The notes: a model not told the origin generated them from the sequence alone. 64,000 bases of DNA from an uncultured Candidatus Saccharibacteria bacterium (GCA_938045445.1 CALIMM010000006.1:5791-69790), one strand, 5' to 3'; numbered from the stretch's first letter, positions 7,692-16,597 are shown. Translations and numbers: made by a program.

Positions 7692-8852
7692 ATGATGAGG
7701 TGGATACAACAGCAGAGCAATAAGCAGCGGCAGGCCGGCATGGTGTCGCTCTTTGTGGTGATGTTCTCGACTGTGTTGATTGCAGTGGTGACAGTGAGCT
7801 TCATCCGCTTAATGGTGCAGGAGCAGCAGCGCGCCAGCAACAACGACCTCTCGCAGAGTGCCTACGACTCAGCGGTCGCTGGAGTGGAGGATGGCAAGCG
7901 CGTCATTCGTGCGGCGCTCAAGGGTAATGAGCGGGCTCGCCGCGCCATTGAGCAGCAGCGTTGCAACACCGTGGCAGCAGCTGGTGTGGTGTCGTCCGTC
8001 AGTGGTGAGACGACCATTAAGACCAGTAGCGGCAGCAGCACACTCAACCAAGCCTACACCTGCGTCAAGATCGAGGCCAAGACTGAAGACGTCAAGCTTG
8101 ACCTTGCAGAAGGGGAGTCGACTGTCATTCCGTTGGTTGGCGCAGATGCCTTTGATAGTGTGCAGATCGAGTGGATGCGCAAGAGAAACAGCGACAACGA
8201 AGTTGCCTCCATCGAGACACCAACCTCTGGCGACCTCCGCTCATTGCCGCGCAAAGACCAGTGGAGCCCTAACGCTCCAGCTCTCATCCGGGCCCAGGCT
8301 GTCTTGCCCACCAAGACAAGTGTCAGCCTGAGCGAGCTCGACAGCGCCCAAGTCTCGACCAACTTCTTGCGCCCCAGCATCATCACCGACAATGCCAACC
8401 CACTCACCATCCAGCGCCCCGGCCTGCGCGCCAATAGCGATAGTGGTGCTCAGACGACCGTCAACGCCGTGCCGTGCTCCAACGCGCGCTACACTGGTGG
8501 TGGCTATGCTTGCCAAGCCGTCCTCCAGATGGCCGGCGGTGAGTCTGTACCAGCTGGCTCGCGTGTGGCGTTCTTGCGCGTAACCAGCCTGTACAAAGCC
8601 TCAGCAGTCAAGATCTCGCTCAAACGGGCAAGCAGCGTGACGAAGTTCGATACCGTCCAGCCCGAAATCGACTCCACCGGCCGGGCAGACACCATCTTCC
8701 GCCGCATCAAAAGCCGTGTCAATGTCGGCTTCAATACCAATGGTAGCTTCACCTTCCCGGAGCAAGGCGTCGACATCACTGGCAGTCTCTGCAAGAACTT
8801 CTATGTCACCAACGATGAAGCAGGGCCACTGGGTACATCGTGTAATCCGTAG
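7692..8852 (+). CDS. PilX-like minor pilin assembly protein
   Basis: This is the last gene of the pilus operon. The 386-residue protein has an N-terminal hydrophobic helix (about residues 18-40, GMVSLFVVMFSTVLIAVVTV) preceded by a Gln/Arg-rich leader. It lacks the canonical Gly-Phe-Thr-x-x-Glu motif, as is usual for PilX/GspK-type tip proteins. A long Ser/Thr-rich extracellular domain with scattered Cys follows. The start ATGATG lies directly after the preceding stop. The longer soluble domain than the other three suggests a tip or adhesin-like role, which is inference. Confidence 0.7.
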   Translation: MMRWIQQQSNKQRQAGMVSLFVVMFSTVLIAVVTVSFIRLMVQEQQRASNNDLSQSAYDSAVAGVEDGKRVIRAALKGNERARRAIEQQRCNTVAAAGVVSSVSGETTIKTSSGSSTLNQAYTCVKIEAKTEDVKLDLAEGESTVIPLVGADAFDSVQIEWMRKRNSDNEVASIETPTSGDLRSLPRKDQWSPNAPALIRAQAVLPTKTSVSLSELDSAQVSTNFLRPSIITDNANPLTIQRPGLRANSDSGAQTTVNAVPCSNARYTGGGYACQAVLQMAGGESVPAGSRVAFLRVTSLYKASAVKISLKRASSVTKFDTVQPEIDSTGRADTIFRRIKSRVNVGFNTNGSFTFPEQGVDITGSLCKNFYVTNDEAGPLGTSCNP

Positions 8853-8871
8853 GAATGAGAATCTAAAATAG

Positions 8872-8909
8872 ATAGGTCGCTATTATTTAGAATAGCGACC
8901 TATATTTAT
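8872..8909. terminator. Bidirectional terminator between convergent genes
   Basis: A perfect 13-bp stem (ATAGGTCGCTATT at 8872-8884, AATAGCGACCTAT at 8891-8903) with T-rich sequence on both sides separates the pilus operon from the minus-strand gene at 8930. Confidence 0.8.
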
Positions 8910-8929
8910 GTGTAAGAAGGGGATGTTAT

Positions 8930-9547
8930 TTACGGCGCATCTGGCCCAAAGTACTCGAAGTAGGCATTTTCTGCGTCGGTTATATCCTTCATTGCTGGAG
9001 ACTCTATTGTGACGCTTACGTTATAACGGATGTCTGTATTATCATAAACTGTCTTGTCAATGAACCTGCCTATGGAGACATACGCCTTTGAAGGAAGGTA
9101 CCAATAATGGTGTAGTATTGTATCATCCGAATCGTCCCTACCTCTACCAAATTTTGATTGCATAGACTTCACGCACGCAGAATATAGGTCATCAAGCTTA
9201 TGTGCAAATTCTTTCTCCAATTTGCTAGGAATCTTAGTTGTTAATGGTATCGTTATAGAGCTAAAATATTCCGTTCTGTGATCGAAGAGAATGGATCCAT
9301 CTCGCTCGCTACCAACTTGCACTGTGCTGACAAATCCTCTGCCTTCAGGACCAAGACGCCACCCCAATGAATCTCGCAGTTCGAATGCCTGTTGTTTGGT
9401 CATCGGCCAGTCATGGTCCGCCCAAGCGAGGATTACTCTCATTGCTTCTTTGTGGTCAAACATTCTGATTACACTACCATCCGAGCCCCTGTGCTCAGTT
9501 GCTCGCGAAGGCTGGATGTTGTTACTTGGTGATGACATATTATTCAT
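8930..9547 (-). CDS. Hypothetical protein downstream of xer
   Basis: The family is not recognised. The 205-residue soluble protein has a low-complexity N-terminus and mixed alpha/beta character, with no membrane segment. The start at 9547 is chosen because AGAAAGGAAACT sits just upstream. A longer frame to 9703 would run through the xer stop and is a shadow. It lies 19 nt after the Xer recombinase stop in the same direction, so the two are probably co-transcribed. An ACAGGGGT octamer (9569-9576, minus) is in the end of xer. Confidence 0.65.
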   Translation of the reverse strand: MNNMSSPSNNIQPSRATEHRGSDGSVIRMFDHKEAMRVILAWADHDWPMTKQQAFELRDSLGWRLGPEGRGFVSTVQVGSERDGSILFDHRTEYFSSITIPLTTKIPSKLEKEFAHKLDDLYSACVKSMQSKFGRGRDDSDDTILHHYWYLPSKAYVSIGRFIDKTVYDNTDIRYNVSVTIESPAMKDITDAENAYFEYFGPDAP

Positions 9548-9566
9548 AGTTTCCTTTCTAGGGTTC

Positions 9567-10508
9567 CTACCCCTGTTCTCTCCCGCTATGGAACTGCTCG
9601 AAGATGTCGCGCAGGTGTTGGTCGGTGACGTGGGTGTAGACTTGTGTGGTGCTGATGTTGCTGTGGCCCAGCATGCTCTGGACACTGCGTAGGTCGGCGC
9701 CATTCATCAATAGGTCGGTGGCGAAGCTGTGGCGCATAGTGTGGGGGCTGACGTGCTTGGTGATGCCAGCGAGGCGGGCATATTTGCCAATCATCGATTG
9801 CACACTGCGCGTCGTGAGGCGGCGGAAGTCGCCACTGGTGTTTGTGGCACCGTGGTTGCGGCTATAGCTGATGAAAAGCGGGTCGAGCGAATCATGCCGG
9901 GCGCTGAGGTAGGTCTCGATCTGCTCAGCAGCACGGCTACTAACGAAGACCGGCCGGTCTTTTTGGCCCTTACCACGTACCATGAACTCGCGGCGCTTGA
10001 GGTTGATGTGGTCGCGATTGAGATTAACCAGCTCCGAGACGCGCAGACCACTGGAGAAGAGCAGCTCGATGATGGCTTTGTCGCGCAAGTTGGCTTCTTT
10101 GCCATCGCTTGGCACGGCATCAATCATCCGCTCCACTTCGTCATAATGCAGAAAGGTGACTTGCCGCTTGTGCGTCTTGGGGAGCTCGATCTTGCTCGGT
10201 GAGAGGCTGGCGATGTCGCGCTTGGAGAGGTAGTTGAGAAAGCCGCGCAGCGCGATGAGGTGGTAGCTCTGGGTGAGCATGCCCAGCTCCTCACCATAGA
10301 CGCTTTGGTAGCGATTGAGCCAGAGGCGGTAGCGCCGCACCAACTCGGGCGTGATCTGATCGACCGTTAGCTCGGCGCCAGCAAACTCAACGAAGCGCTC
10401 GAGGTAGTGCTTGTAGTTCTCCGCTGTCTTGGACGATCGGCCGCGCTCCACCTCCATGTATTCGATGAAGTCAATGATCAAATCTTGCATATAATAGTGC
10501 TGTGCCAT
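9567..10508 (-). CDS. xerD: Tyrosine recombinase XerC/XerD
   Basis: This site-specific recombinase most likely resolves chromosome dimers at dif. The 313-residue length suits Xer proteins. It has a SAM-like N-terminal core-binding domain (about 1-100) and a catalytic domain with the full set Arg156 (GLRVSEL), Lys180, His256-x-x-Arg259 (HTMRH), His282 (LGHSN) and nucleophile Tyr291. It is the only Xer in the window, so XerC, XerD and single XerH/XerA types cannot be told apart. TATACT ends 7 nt before the ATG with no SD, so the mRNA is predicted to be leaderless. Confidence 0.9.
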   Translation of the reverse strand: MAQHYYMQDLIIDFIEYMEVERGRSSKTAENYKHYLERFVEFAGAELTVDQITPELVRRYRLWLNRYQSVYGEELGMLTQSYHLIALRGFLNYLSKRDIASLSPSKIELPKTHKRQVTFLHYDEVERMIDAVPSDGKEANLRDKAIIELLFSSGLRVSELVNLNRDHINLKRREFMVRGKGQKDRPVFVSSRAAEQIETYLSARHDSLDPLFISYSRNHGATNTSGDFRRLTTRSVQSMIGKYARLAGITKHVSPHTMRHSFATDLLMNGADLRSVQSMLGHSNISTTQVYTHVTDQHLRDIFEQFHSGREQG

Positions 10509-10606
10509 TTGCCATAGTATACCACAATATATAGATGGAGAGGTAGAGCATCAGGTGTCGGCAGGGTTATCGTATCTAACTATATGGTTGTTTTGTTAGC
10601 TAGCGT

Positions 10607-10709
10607 CGTAGCTTACTGGACCGAAAATGTTCCGGCCAGATTATATGATAGAGCATACCCGCATACGGTATTGCTGGCCTCCAGATATTTTCTTGTCCAG
10701 TAAGCTACG
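10607..10709 (-). repeat. Dispersed palindromic repeat R2, copy b
   Basis: The R2 core is closed by a perfect 15-bp copy-specific stem: CGTAGCTTACTGGAC at 10607-10621 and GTCCAGTAAGCTACG at 10695-10709. It lies between the divergent xer and ndk genes. Confidence 0.8.
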
Positions 10710-10795
10710 GTGCGATGCACAGTTCTAGCACTTTCCATTTTCGCGATCACTCACAATACGCTATAATACAAGCAAACCTAACAATAAGGAGCTTT

Positions 10796-11326
10796 ATGAG
10801 CGAAACAACAGCGGTGCCCAACAACAATAATGTGCAAAAGACCTTGGTCGTCTTCAAGCCAGACGCTGTGCAGCGGGGCATTGTGGGCGAGATTTTGACC
10901 CGTTTTGAGCGAGTGGGCCTCAAGATTGTGGCCGTCAAGATGATTGCTCCAACGCGCGATCACTACTATCGCCACTACGAGGAGATTGGCAAGATGGTGT
11001 CGCGCCGTGGTAAGCATGCCTTTGGGGTGACGCTGGACTTTATGATGCAAGGGCCAGTTATTGCCATGGTGTTTGAGGGGGTAGAGGCCGTCAAGCTGGT
11101 GCGCAAGCTGGTGGGCCCCACCGAGCCAATGGCTGCCGAGATGGGGACGATCCGCGGCGACTACTCGCACATGAGCTTTGGCTATGCCAACGACGAGGAC
11201 AAGGGTGTGCCTAACCTCATTCATGCTTCGGGCAATCCTGAGGAAGCTGAGCAAGAGATCAACCACTGGTTCTCAGATGACGAAATCTACGAGTACCATG
11301 CGTTGCATGAGAAGTTTACACGCTAA
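10796..11326 (+). CDS. ndk: Nucleoside diphosphate kinase
   Basis: This cytoplasmic enzyme transfers the gamma phosphate of ATP to NDPs through a phosphohistidine. The 176-residue product begins TLVVFKPDAVQRG after a short disordered N-terminus, has the RGDY(S) loop and the catalytic His143 in NLIHASGN. It is about 25-30 residues longer than usual, from the N-terminal tail and a short insert between the RGD loop and His143. The ATG follows AAGGAG by 5 nt. A TATAAT lies about 30 nt upstream. It is monocistronic, with a terminator at 11367-11420. Confidence 0.95.
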   Translation: MSETTAVPNNNNVQKTLVVFKPDAVQRGIVGEILTRFERVGLKIVAVKMIAPTRDHYYRHYEEIGKMVSRRGKHAFGVTLDFMMQGPVIAMVFEGVEAVKLVRKLVGPTEPMAAEMGTIRGDYSHMSFGYANDEDKGVPNLIHASGNPEEAEQEINHWFSDDEIYEYHALHEKFTR

Positions 11327-11366
11327 GCGTTGATTTCTTGCGCATCTATGCTTTGATAAAGCCACT

Positions 11367-11420
11367 AACTCCTAGCGAGTGCTCCCGTCATAGGGGAACG
11401 AGCGCCGCTAGGAGTTTTTT
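11367..11420 (+). terminator. Intrinsic terminator of ndk
   Basis: AACTCCTAGCG and CGCTAGGAGTT form the arms around a 28-nt loop, followed by a T-run. Confidence 0.75.
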
Positions 11421-11606
11421 AGTAAGAAAGGTAGGATAGTGTGCAAACGGCAATGGCAGTGCTTGTGGAGAGTTGGTTGTATCGACAATGAACCCACCGA
11501 GAGGGGATTGACTTTATTCTTGATCCGCTTGGCCATCATATCAGAGATAGTCTTAGTTTGCATATTGATGGACTACAAACGAAAGACGACCATTTCCGCA
11601 TTATAT

Positions 11607-11640
11607 AAATAAAAATCCTCTTGATCTGTTGCAAGAGGGT
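11607..11640 (-). terminator. Terminator of tRNA-Asp
   Basis: On the minus strand CCTCTTG pairs with CAAGAGG, followed by ATTTTTATTT. Confidence 0.75.
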
Positions 11641-11656
11641 GTATCGTATCCAATAC

Positions 11657-11734
11657 TGGCGCGCTCGACCGGATTCGAACCGGCGATCTTCTCCGTGACA
11701 GGGAGACGTGATAGGCCATCTTCACTACGAGCGC
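11657..11734 (-). tRNA. tRNA-Asp (GTC)
   Basis: This is a full cloverleaf on the minus strand. The acceptor is GCGCTCG/CGAGCGC, the anticodon arm TCTCC-CTGTCAC-GGAGA reads GTC, and the T arm is GCCGG-TTCGAAT-CCGGT. CCA is encoded. Confidence 0.95.
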
Positions 11735-11888
11735 ATAGGCTAGATCAATAGTAGCAGCAATTACCAAAAATCGCAAGAGGTTTGTAGAGGAATCGTAGAA
11801 CCTGAGTCTTGTATCACGCTCCTCTACAGGCTATCCCGCCGCGCCACCTTCCATTTTCGCCTCGCCTCTAGTATAATATAGCGGTGAT

Positions 11889-11964
11889 GCCGCTGTAGCT
11901 CAGTTGGTAGAGCGGCGCTTTCGTAAAGCGTAGGTCACCGGTTCGAGTCCGGTCAGCGGCTCCA
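11889..11964 (+). tRNA. tRNA-Thr (CGT)
   Basis: The acceptor is GCCGCTG with matching 3-prime strand, the anticodon loop TTCGTAA reads CGT, and the T arm is GTTCGAGTC. CCA is encoded. The discriminator base is T, which matters for the thrS T-box. The ATG of the next gene lies only 7 nt after CCA. Confidence 0.95.
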
Positions 11965-11971
11965 TTTGTTT

Positions 11972-12358
11972 ATGACCAAAGAGAAGAAGGATTTTCTGCG
12001 CACCCCTCTCCGCACGATCGCAGCCGATCGGCCATTCTTTGCGGCGCTGGTTGGTGTATTTGTCGCGGGCATCATCTATATGCTGGTGATGGGCTTTACA
12101 CTGCAGGTGCGCGATGTGCAGGTCTATGTGCGCTATACCGCCTTTGGCGAGGCGCATTTTTATAAGAGTTATTGGTATTATTTGCTCAGTTTTGTGTTGT
12201 TTGGTGCGTTGGTAATGGTGGTGCACATTGGCCTGATGGTTAAGCTGTATAGCCTGCAGCGCCGCCAGACAGCGCTTTTTGTGGGGGCGGCAGCAGTATT
12301 GGTGCTGCTGGTTGCTGCCTCGTATGGATTAGCAGTAATGCACCTGGCGTATCGATAA
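11972..12358 (+). CDS. Small polytopic membrane protein, unknown function
   Basis: The family is not recognised. The 128-residue protein has a basic N-terminus and three hydrophobic helices (about 22-44, 66-88, 98-120). It starts 7 nt after the encoded CCA of tRNA-Thr and no SD fits, so tRNA 3-prime processing would leave an almost leaderless mRNA. Its stop is followed immediately by the ATG of the glycosyltransferase (TAAATG). That suggests it is a partner of that enzyme, perhaps a membrane subunit. This is inference from coupling only. Confidence 0.75.
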   Translation: MTKEKKDFLRTPLRTIAADRPFFAALVGVFVAGIIYMLVMGFTLQVRDVQVYVRYTAFGEAHFYKSYWYYLLSFVLFGALVMVVHIGLMVKLYSLQRRQTALFVGAAAVLVLLVAASYGLAVMHLAYR

Positions 12359-14065
12359 ATGAACCACAACGATCTTGAGCTGCCCATGGGCAAGCGCACC
12401 CTCCTATACCGATTATTTGAAATTCTCCCAGCATTCTTGAGCTATGGGATGCTGATTTTGTTCATCATTTTGTCTTTGATCAATCCACTGTGGGCGTCTA
12501 TCTACCTCCTCGTCTTGGTGATGAGTGTGATTGTCCGCTCGGTTGGCATTGCCTACCGCACCCTAACGGGCCACCACCAGCTGGAGAAGGCGCAGAAGGT
12601 AGACTGGCGGCAGCGCCTAGAGCAGCTCGAAGACCCAGTAGCAAGCTATGCTGCCATTCAGGAGCAACCATTGCCTAGGCGTCATCAGCGTGAGTTCCAT
12701 GCCCAAGAGCATCGCGAGAATCTCCGCCTTATGGCGGCCGACCCAGCGAGCTTCCCACGACCATCGCAGCTTTACCAAGCAGTGATTGTAGCGGCGTACA
12801 ACGAGTCGTATGATGTCTTGCAGCCCACCATTGAGTCGGTCAAGAACACAACGTACAACAATAAGCAGATTATCCTCGTCCTTGCCTACGAGGAGCGTGG
12901 TGGGGTGGATATTGCCCGCACGGCGGCCCGCCTCCAGCAGGAGTATGGCGACGTATTCTTCACCTTCCAGACCATTATGCACCCCAAGGACATGCCTGAT
13001 GAGGTGATTGGTAAGGGTGGTAACATCACCTATGCTGGTAAGCAGCTCCAACGCTATTGTGACGAGCAGGGGATTGCCTACAGTGATGTGATGATCACCA
13101 CGCTGGACAGTGACAACCGCCCGTACCCATCATACTTCGACTATGTGGCGTATGAGTATATCGTTCACCCCGAGCGCAAGCGTCTGTCGTACCAGCCGAT
13201 TGCACTATATTTTGGCAACATCTGGGACGCGCCAGCACCGATGCGGGTGATTGCGACGGGTAACTCCTTCTGGACGATCATCAGCAGTATGCGCCCCCAC
13301 ACACTGCGCAACTTTGCCTCGCACTCGCAGCCAATGGACGCGCTGGTGGAGATGAACTTCTGGAGCACGCGCAGCATTGTGGAAGATGGCCACCAGTACT
13401 GGCGCAGCTACTTCTACTTTGCGGGGGACTACAGTGTTTTGCCTATCCATGTGCCTATCTACCAAGATGCCGTGATGGACAACACCTTCTGGGGAACAGT
13501 GGTGGCGCAGTTTAAGCAGCTCCGGCGCTGGAGCTATGGCGCGTCGGACATCCCGTATGTGGCAATACGCACCTTTACGCGGCGGCGCAATGTGCCATTT
13601 GCCGAGGTGTTTGCCCGCTTTATGCGCTTGCTCGATGGGCACGTGACCCTGGCTGTGATGGCATTTTTGGTCACCTTTGGTGGGTGGGTACCACTGTTGA
13701 TCAACCAAGAATCATCACGCAGCTATGCGGTGCACATACTGCCCGAGGTAATTAGCAATTTGCAGCGCTTTGCGATGATCGGTATATTCATCACCGTCTT
13801 CTTGATGCTCAAGATGCTGCCACCCCGCCCCGAGCGCTACAAGCGCCGGCGCAGCTTTGCTATGGTGGCGCAGTGGATCCTTATGCCCGTCACGTCCATT
13901 TGCTTTAGTGCGATTGGCGCCTTTAATGCGCAGACGCACCTGGCGTTTGGCCGCTACCTCGACAAATTTGACGTAACCGTCAAGGCCACTACCGGCTCGC
14001 GCGATCGCGCCAAAGCCGCTAAACAAGCCCAAAAAGCCGCCAAAAAGCAGCGCAAAAAGGAATAG
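12359..14065 (+). CDS. Membrane glycosyltransferase family 2 (processive-type)
   Basis: This predicted inner-membrane glycosyltransferase makes or extends a surface polysaccharide. The 568-residue protein has two N-terminal helices (about 22-62), then a GT-A domain: AVIVAAYNES at 141-150, nucleotide-binding DSD at 250-252, catalytic VED at 341-343 and QLRRW at 387-391. These are the D, DxD, D and (Q/R)xxRW signature of cellulose-synthase-like enzymes. C-terminal helices (about 420-530) and a Lys-rich tail follow. There is no PilZ domain. The substrate cannot be read from the sequence. It abuts the small membrane protein gene upstream. Confidence 0.85.
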   Translation: MNHNDLELPMGKRTLLYRLFEILPAFLSYGMLILFIILSLINPLWASIYLLVLVMSVIVRSVGIAYRTLTGHHQLEKAQKVDWRQRLEQLEDPVASYAAIQEQPLPRRHQREFHAQEHRENLRLMAADPASFPRPSQLYQAVIVAAYNESYDVLQPTIESVKNTTYNNKQIILVLAYEERGGVDIARTAARLQQEYGDVFFTFQTIMHPKDMPDEVIGKGGNITYAGKQLQRYCDEQGIAYSDVMITTLDSDNRPYPSYFDYVAYEYIVHPERKRLSYQPIALYFGNIWDAPAPMRVIATGNSFWTIISSMRPHTLRNFASHSQPMDALVEMNFWSTRSIVEDGHQYWRSYFYFAGDYSVLPIHVPIYQDAVMDNTFWGTVVAQFKQLRRWSYGASDIPYVAIRTFTRRRNVPFAEVFARFMRLLDGHVTLAVMAFLVTFGGWVPLLINQESSRSYAVHILPEVISNLQRFAMIGIFITVFLMLKMLPPRPERYKRRRSFAMVAQWILMPVTSICFSAIGAFNAQTHLAFGRYLDKFDVTVKATTGSRDRAKAAKQAQKAAKKQRKKE

Positions 14066-14092
14066 AATTCGCGCTTTTGTAGCGGCATATAT

Positions 14093-14118
14093 AACCGGCC
14101 AGAGAATGGCCGGTTTTT
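14093..14118 (+). terminator. Intrinsic terminator of the glycosyltransferase operon
   Basis: AACCGGCC at 14093-14100 pairs with GGCCGGTT and is followed by T5. Confidence 0.85.
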
Positions 14119-15412
14119 GTATTGGCGAGGATTGGAGCGTAGAGTGTCAGCTATCTTAATATTCTCTGCCGTCCTTGGCTGGGGCTATAAGAGCTGCGGT
14201 GCTTAGAGTAGAATTTCTCATGTTGACGGTGGTCTGGCAGGACTTTGCGGCAGATTTATGCCCCGCTGAAGAGTGAGAGAGGAGGGGTGGTACTGAGGAG
14301 TAGATAAGACTCTGGCGCTAGAAGGCCGTTCATTAGTGGTATTTCGTTCACATCTCTTATATCTCTTCTTTGGCCTGTAGAGGCCAATTAAAGTATCGTT
14401 CATTAATCGTGTGAGAGAGCTGGCATGAGTATTATTGACGCCGCTGAGGCTGTTGGTTCGCTAGATAGCTCAGAGCAAGGCCGCTTTGAGGCTGTAGCGC
14501 CATGAATGAGTGGCTCGTAGGGCTTGTGGCAACAATGCGAGTAGGATACTCTGGCAGATTTTACAGAGGTCAGTTTATCAAAATAACTGCTATACTACAA
14601 AAATACCAAAATACAAATACAAACAGTGCGTGCATTATATCACCAAACGCATACGATGAGCAGCAAAATGGCCATAGGCAATGTGGATAACTAATGATGT
14701 GGTGTGGATGAATATTAGATGAAAAACCACAGCTATGCCTGCTAGGTGGTGCTGTGAGGAGGGTGGGGTGCTCAAAGAAGTGGTGGCATGCCAGGTTTCT
14801 TTATACTGCTTAGGACACAATAGTCTGGAGCGGGCGAACTTGTGATAGCTTAGCGACAGGATGTATGAGTGATGTGAATATATACACCAAATTTTCATTT
14901 GTTGGCGCTGGTTTTTACTGCTTCATTCGTAGAGATAATGGAGAGGAGTGTGCAGATAGTGTGTAATATTGATAAGCATATGCTTTATATTGCATAGTTG
15001 ATGCGTGAATTTGATGATGGTGTGAGCGATTTCTTGGGCGAGGCAGGTGGTCTGGGTGAGTGTGGCGCAGTGTGTGAATTCGCCCATATTTTGTTCATAA
15101 TAAACCAGCAAATAGACTGCGACATGGCGCGTCATTTTGCTTGTAATCTGCAAGCGATATGATGGGCTGAGAGGTTACAGTCATGGTCGATTGCGACAGC
15201 ATCAAGGCGCTTGTGAGCGAAGGATAGGTGGCGACAAGAAGACGCTATTATGTGAATATTTTTTGTTATAATTCATATAATGTGAATTTGCGAGAGTGCG
15301 GAAGGTAGGCTCATGAGGAAAAGTAGCGATGCCAAGCAGGGTAAATCACTTGCAATTTGCAACTAAAATATAGTACATGTTTTTACTATGTATCAATTTT
15401 TTGTGAGAGGCT
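14119..15412. other. Long gene-free stretch
   Basis: No reading frame here has family-like composition, an SD and a start together. The short ORFs on both strands look like chance. The stretch holds an ACAGAGGT octamer (14563-14570) and A/T-rich sequence with partial inverted repeats near 15250-15290 (ATTCATATAATGTGAAT). It may contain decayed genes or an unrecognised RNA, but I see no support for either. Confidence 0.5.
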
Positions 15413-15865
15413 CTACCCCTGTATACCCATGGTGTTGTGGTAGTAATCAACGAAGGTGCCGGTTTTTGCGGCAAGCATGATTTCTTGTTTGAGCAAATCT
15501 TTTTCGTGGGCAATGGTGGTGCGATAGTCATCGCTCACAGCTGCGTGTGGGTCGGCGCAAGCACCCCAAAAGAGCAGTTCAACGAGCAGCGGCAAGAGCT
15601 GCCAGCTGCTGTCCGTTGGGCTGTAAATGTATTGATTACCTTGGAGTGGATCGCGCTGCTTATCAAGCAAGCCGGCCGACTCTAACCGTGCCAAGCGATC
15701 GGCCAAAATATTGCTCGCAATGCGCTCATCGCGTGCGAATTCGCGGAAGTAGCAGCGCCCAAAGAGCAGCACGTCGCGCATGATAAGGAGTGTCCATTTG
15801 TCGCCAAAAAGGTCGAGGCTGTAGCTAATGGGGCAGGCTGAGCGTTTGTGAGCTGTTCGTGTCAT
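15413..15865 (-). CDS. HxlR-family winged-helix transcriptional regulator
   Basis: The 150-residue protein has the HxlR/MarR-like layout. A single N-terminal Cys (CPIS, about residue 11) precedes LFGDKWTLLIMRDVL, then the recognition region RIASNILADRLARLESAGLL and a wing. HxlR proteins commonly sense electrophiles or aldehydes through that Cys. The C-terminal 45 residues are an extra helical tail. TACGCT ends 6 nt before the ATG (leaderless). The inverted repeat CTTGC-N5-GCAAG at 15887-15901 overlaps the -35, which would fit autorepression. No obvious target gene is adjacent. Confidence 0.85.
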   Translation of the reverse strand: MTRTAHKRSACPISYSLDLFGDKWTLLIMRDVLLFGRCYFREFARDERIASNILADRLARLESAGLLDKQRDPLQGNQYIYSPTDSSWQLLPLLVELLFWGACADPHAAVSDDYRTTIAHEKDLLKQEIMLAAKTGTFVDYYHNTMGIQG

Positions 15866-15886
15866 GCCTTTAGCGTAGCATCAAGG

Positions 15887-15901
15887 CTTGCGTTTTGCAA
15901 G
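15887..15901 (-). promoter_or_regulatory. Putative HxlR operator/promoter
   Basis: CTTGCAAAACGCAAG is an inverted repeat overlapping a TTGCAA -35. A 17-nt spacer leads to TACGCT. Autoregulation is inferred. Confidence 0.5.
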
Positions 15902-15951
15902 TTTGTGGTGTGAGCTGGTAGCGAAGTAATGTTACCAGGCTTTGCTATAAC

Positions 15952-15983
15952 AAAAAGCACTTACTATAGCAGTAAGTGCTTTT
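15952..15983 (-). terminator. Terminator of tRNA-Val(GAC)
   Basis: AAAAGCACTTACT and AGTAAGTGCTTTTT form a 13-bp stem. The longer T-run is on the minus strand, downstream of the tRNA. Confidence 0.85.
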
Positions 15984-16036
15984 GTGTCGATACACCCTAC
16001 AGACCGATAATGGGTATATCGGCAAATAGACCGAAA

Positions 16037-16113
16037 TGGTGGGCAATAGAGGATTCGAACCTCTCACCTCTTCAACGTCAATGAAGCGCTCTAGCCAAAT
16101 GAGCTAATCGCCC
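16037..16113 (-). tRNA. tRNA-Val (GAC)
   Basis: The minus-strand cloverleaf has acceptor GGGCGAT/ATTGCCC, anticodon loop TTGACGT reading GAC and T loop TTCGAAT. CCA is encoded. A second valine tRNA (TAC) is at 41221. Confidence 0.95.
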
Positions 16114-16188
16114 GACACGTGTATTGTAGCAGAAGATGTGGGGGAGGGCAAGGGTAGATAAATGAAAGATTCGAGCAGTTATTGTGTG

Positions 16189-16332
16189 TTCGCGCGCCCC
16201 ACACTTCATCCGATGGAGTGTGAGAACTCGTTGTAATAACGAGTTTTCAGCCCAGCGCAAGAGGTCGATACCTGGGAGGTATCGACCCTTATAGTGTTCC
16301 GTCGGAGGGAGTGTGGGGAGGGTGAACGCGAA
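16189..16332 (+). repeat. Dispersed structured repeat R1, copy B
   Basis: Same order as copy A. The first hairpin is AACTCG/CGAGTT with loop TTGTAATAA, the second GGTCGATACC/GGTATCGACC. Its outer arms (TTCGCG...CCCCACACT and AGTGTGGGG...CGCGAA) are complementary over most of their length. Confidence 0.8.
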
Positions 16333-16369
16333 AATGCTACATGATTTATGCTTAGCGATATAGCGATAT

Positions 16370-16399
16370 TTGCACCCACCCCCACTCTCGTTATACAAT
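16370..16399 (+). promoter_or_regulatory. thrS promoter
   Basis: TTGCAC at 16370-16375 and TACAAT at 16394-16399 are separated by 18 bp, just upstream of the T-box leader. Confidence 0.6.
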
Positions 16400-16404
16400 A
16401 GACG

Positions 16405-16597
16405 ATAAGTGCTGACGGGGCCTCACCAGCCTCCCGAGCTTCGTGGGCTGTCGTGATGTGCGAAAACGTTGCGTCATGAGTGCTTGGCAGTTAGTGTCAA
16501 GAAGTCCGGTGGAACCGCCGTTTGCGTGCAAGCGGCCCGAGACATGCGAGATTGGTCGGATGGAGTATCCGTGCCAGGGCGCATGTTTTTTATTTTT
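16405..16597 (+). ncRNA. T-box riboswitch controlling thrS (transcriptional type)
   Basis: Stem I is short. TGACG (16413-16417) pairs with CGTCA (16472-16476), and a distal hairpin TCAC-CAGCC/GGCTG-TC-GTGA lies inside. The 3-prime side of the internal loop holds ACG (16466-16468), a Thr codon matching the CGT tRNA. A 7-bp hairpin follows (16483-16501). The antiterminator is GTCCGG (16504-16509), a bulge TGGAACC (16510-16516), a helix GCCGTTTG/CAAGCGGC and CCGAGAC (16537-16543). TGGA can pair with UCCA of tRNA-Thr, whose discriminator is U. The competing terminator ACATGCG (16542-16548)/CGCATGT (16580-16586) with T6AT5 shares bases with the antiterminator. Uncharged tRNA-Thr should allow read-through. 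Confidence 0.85.
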
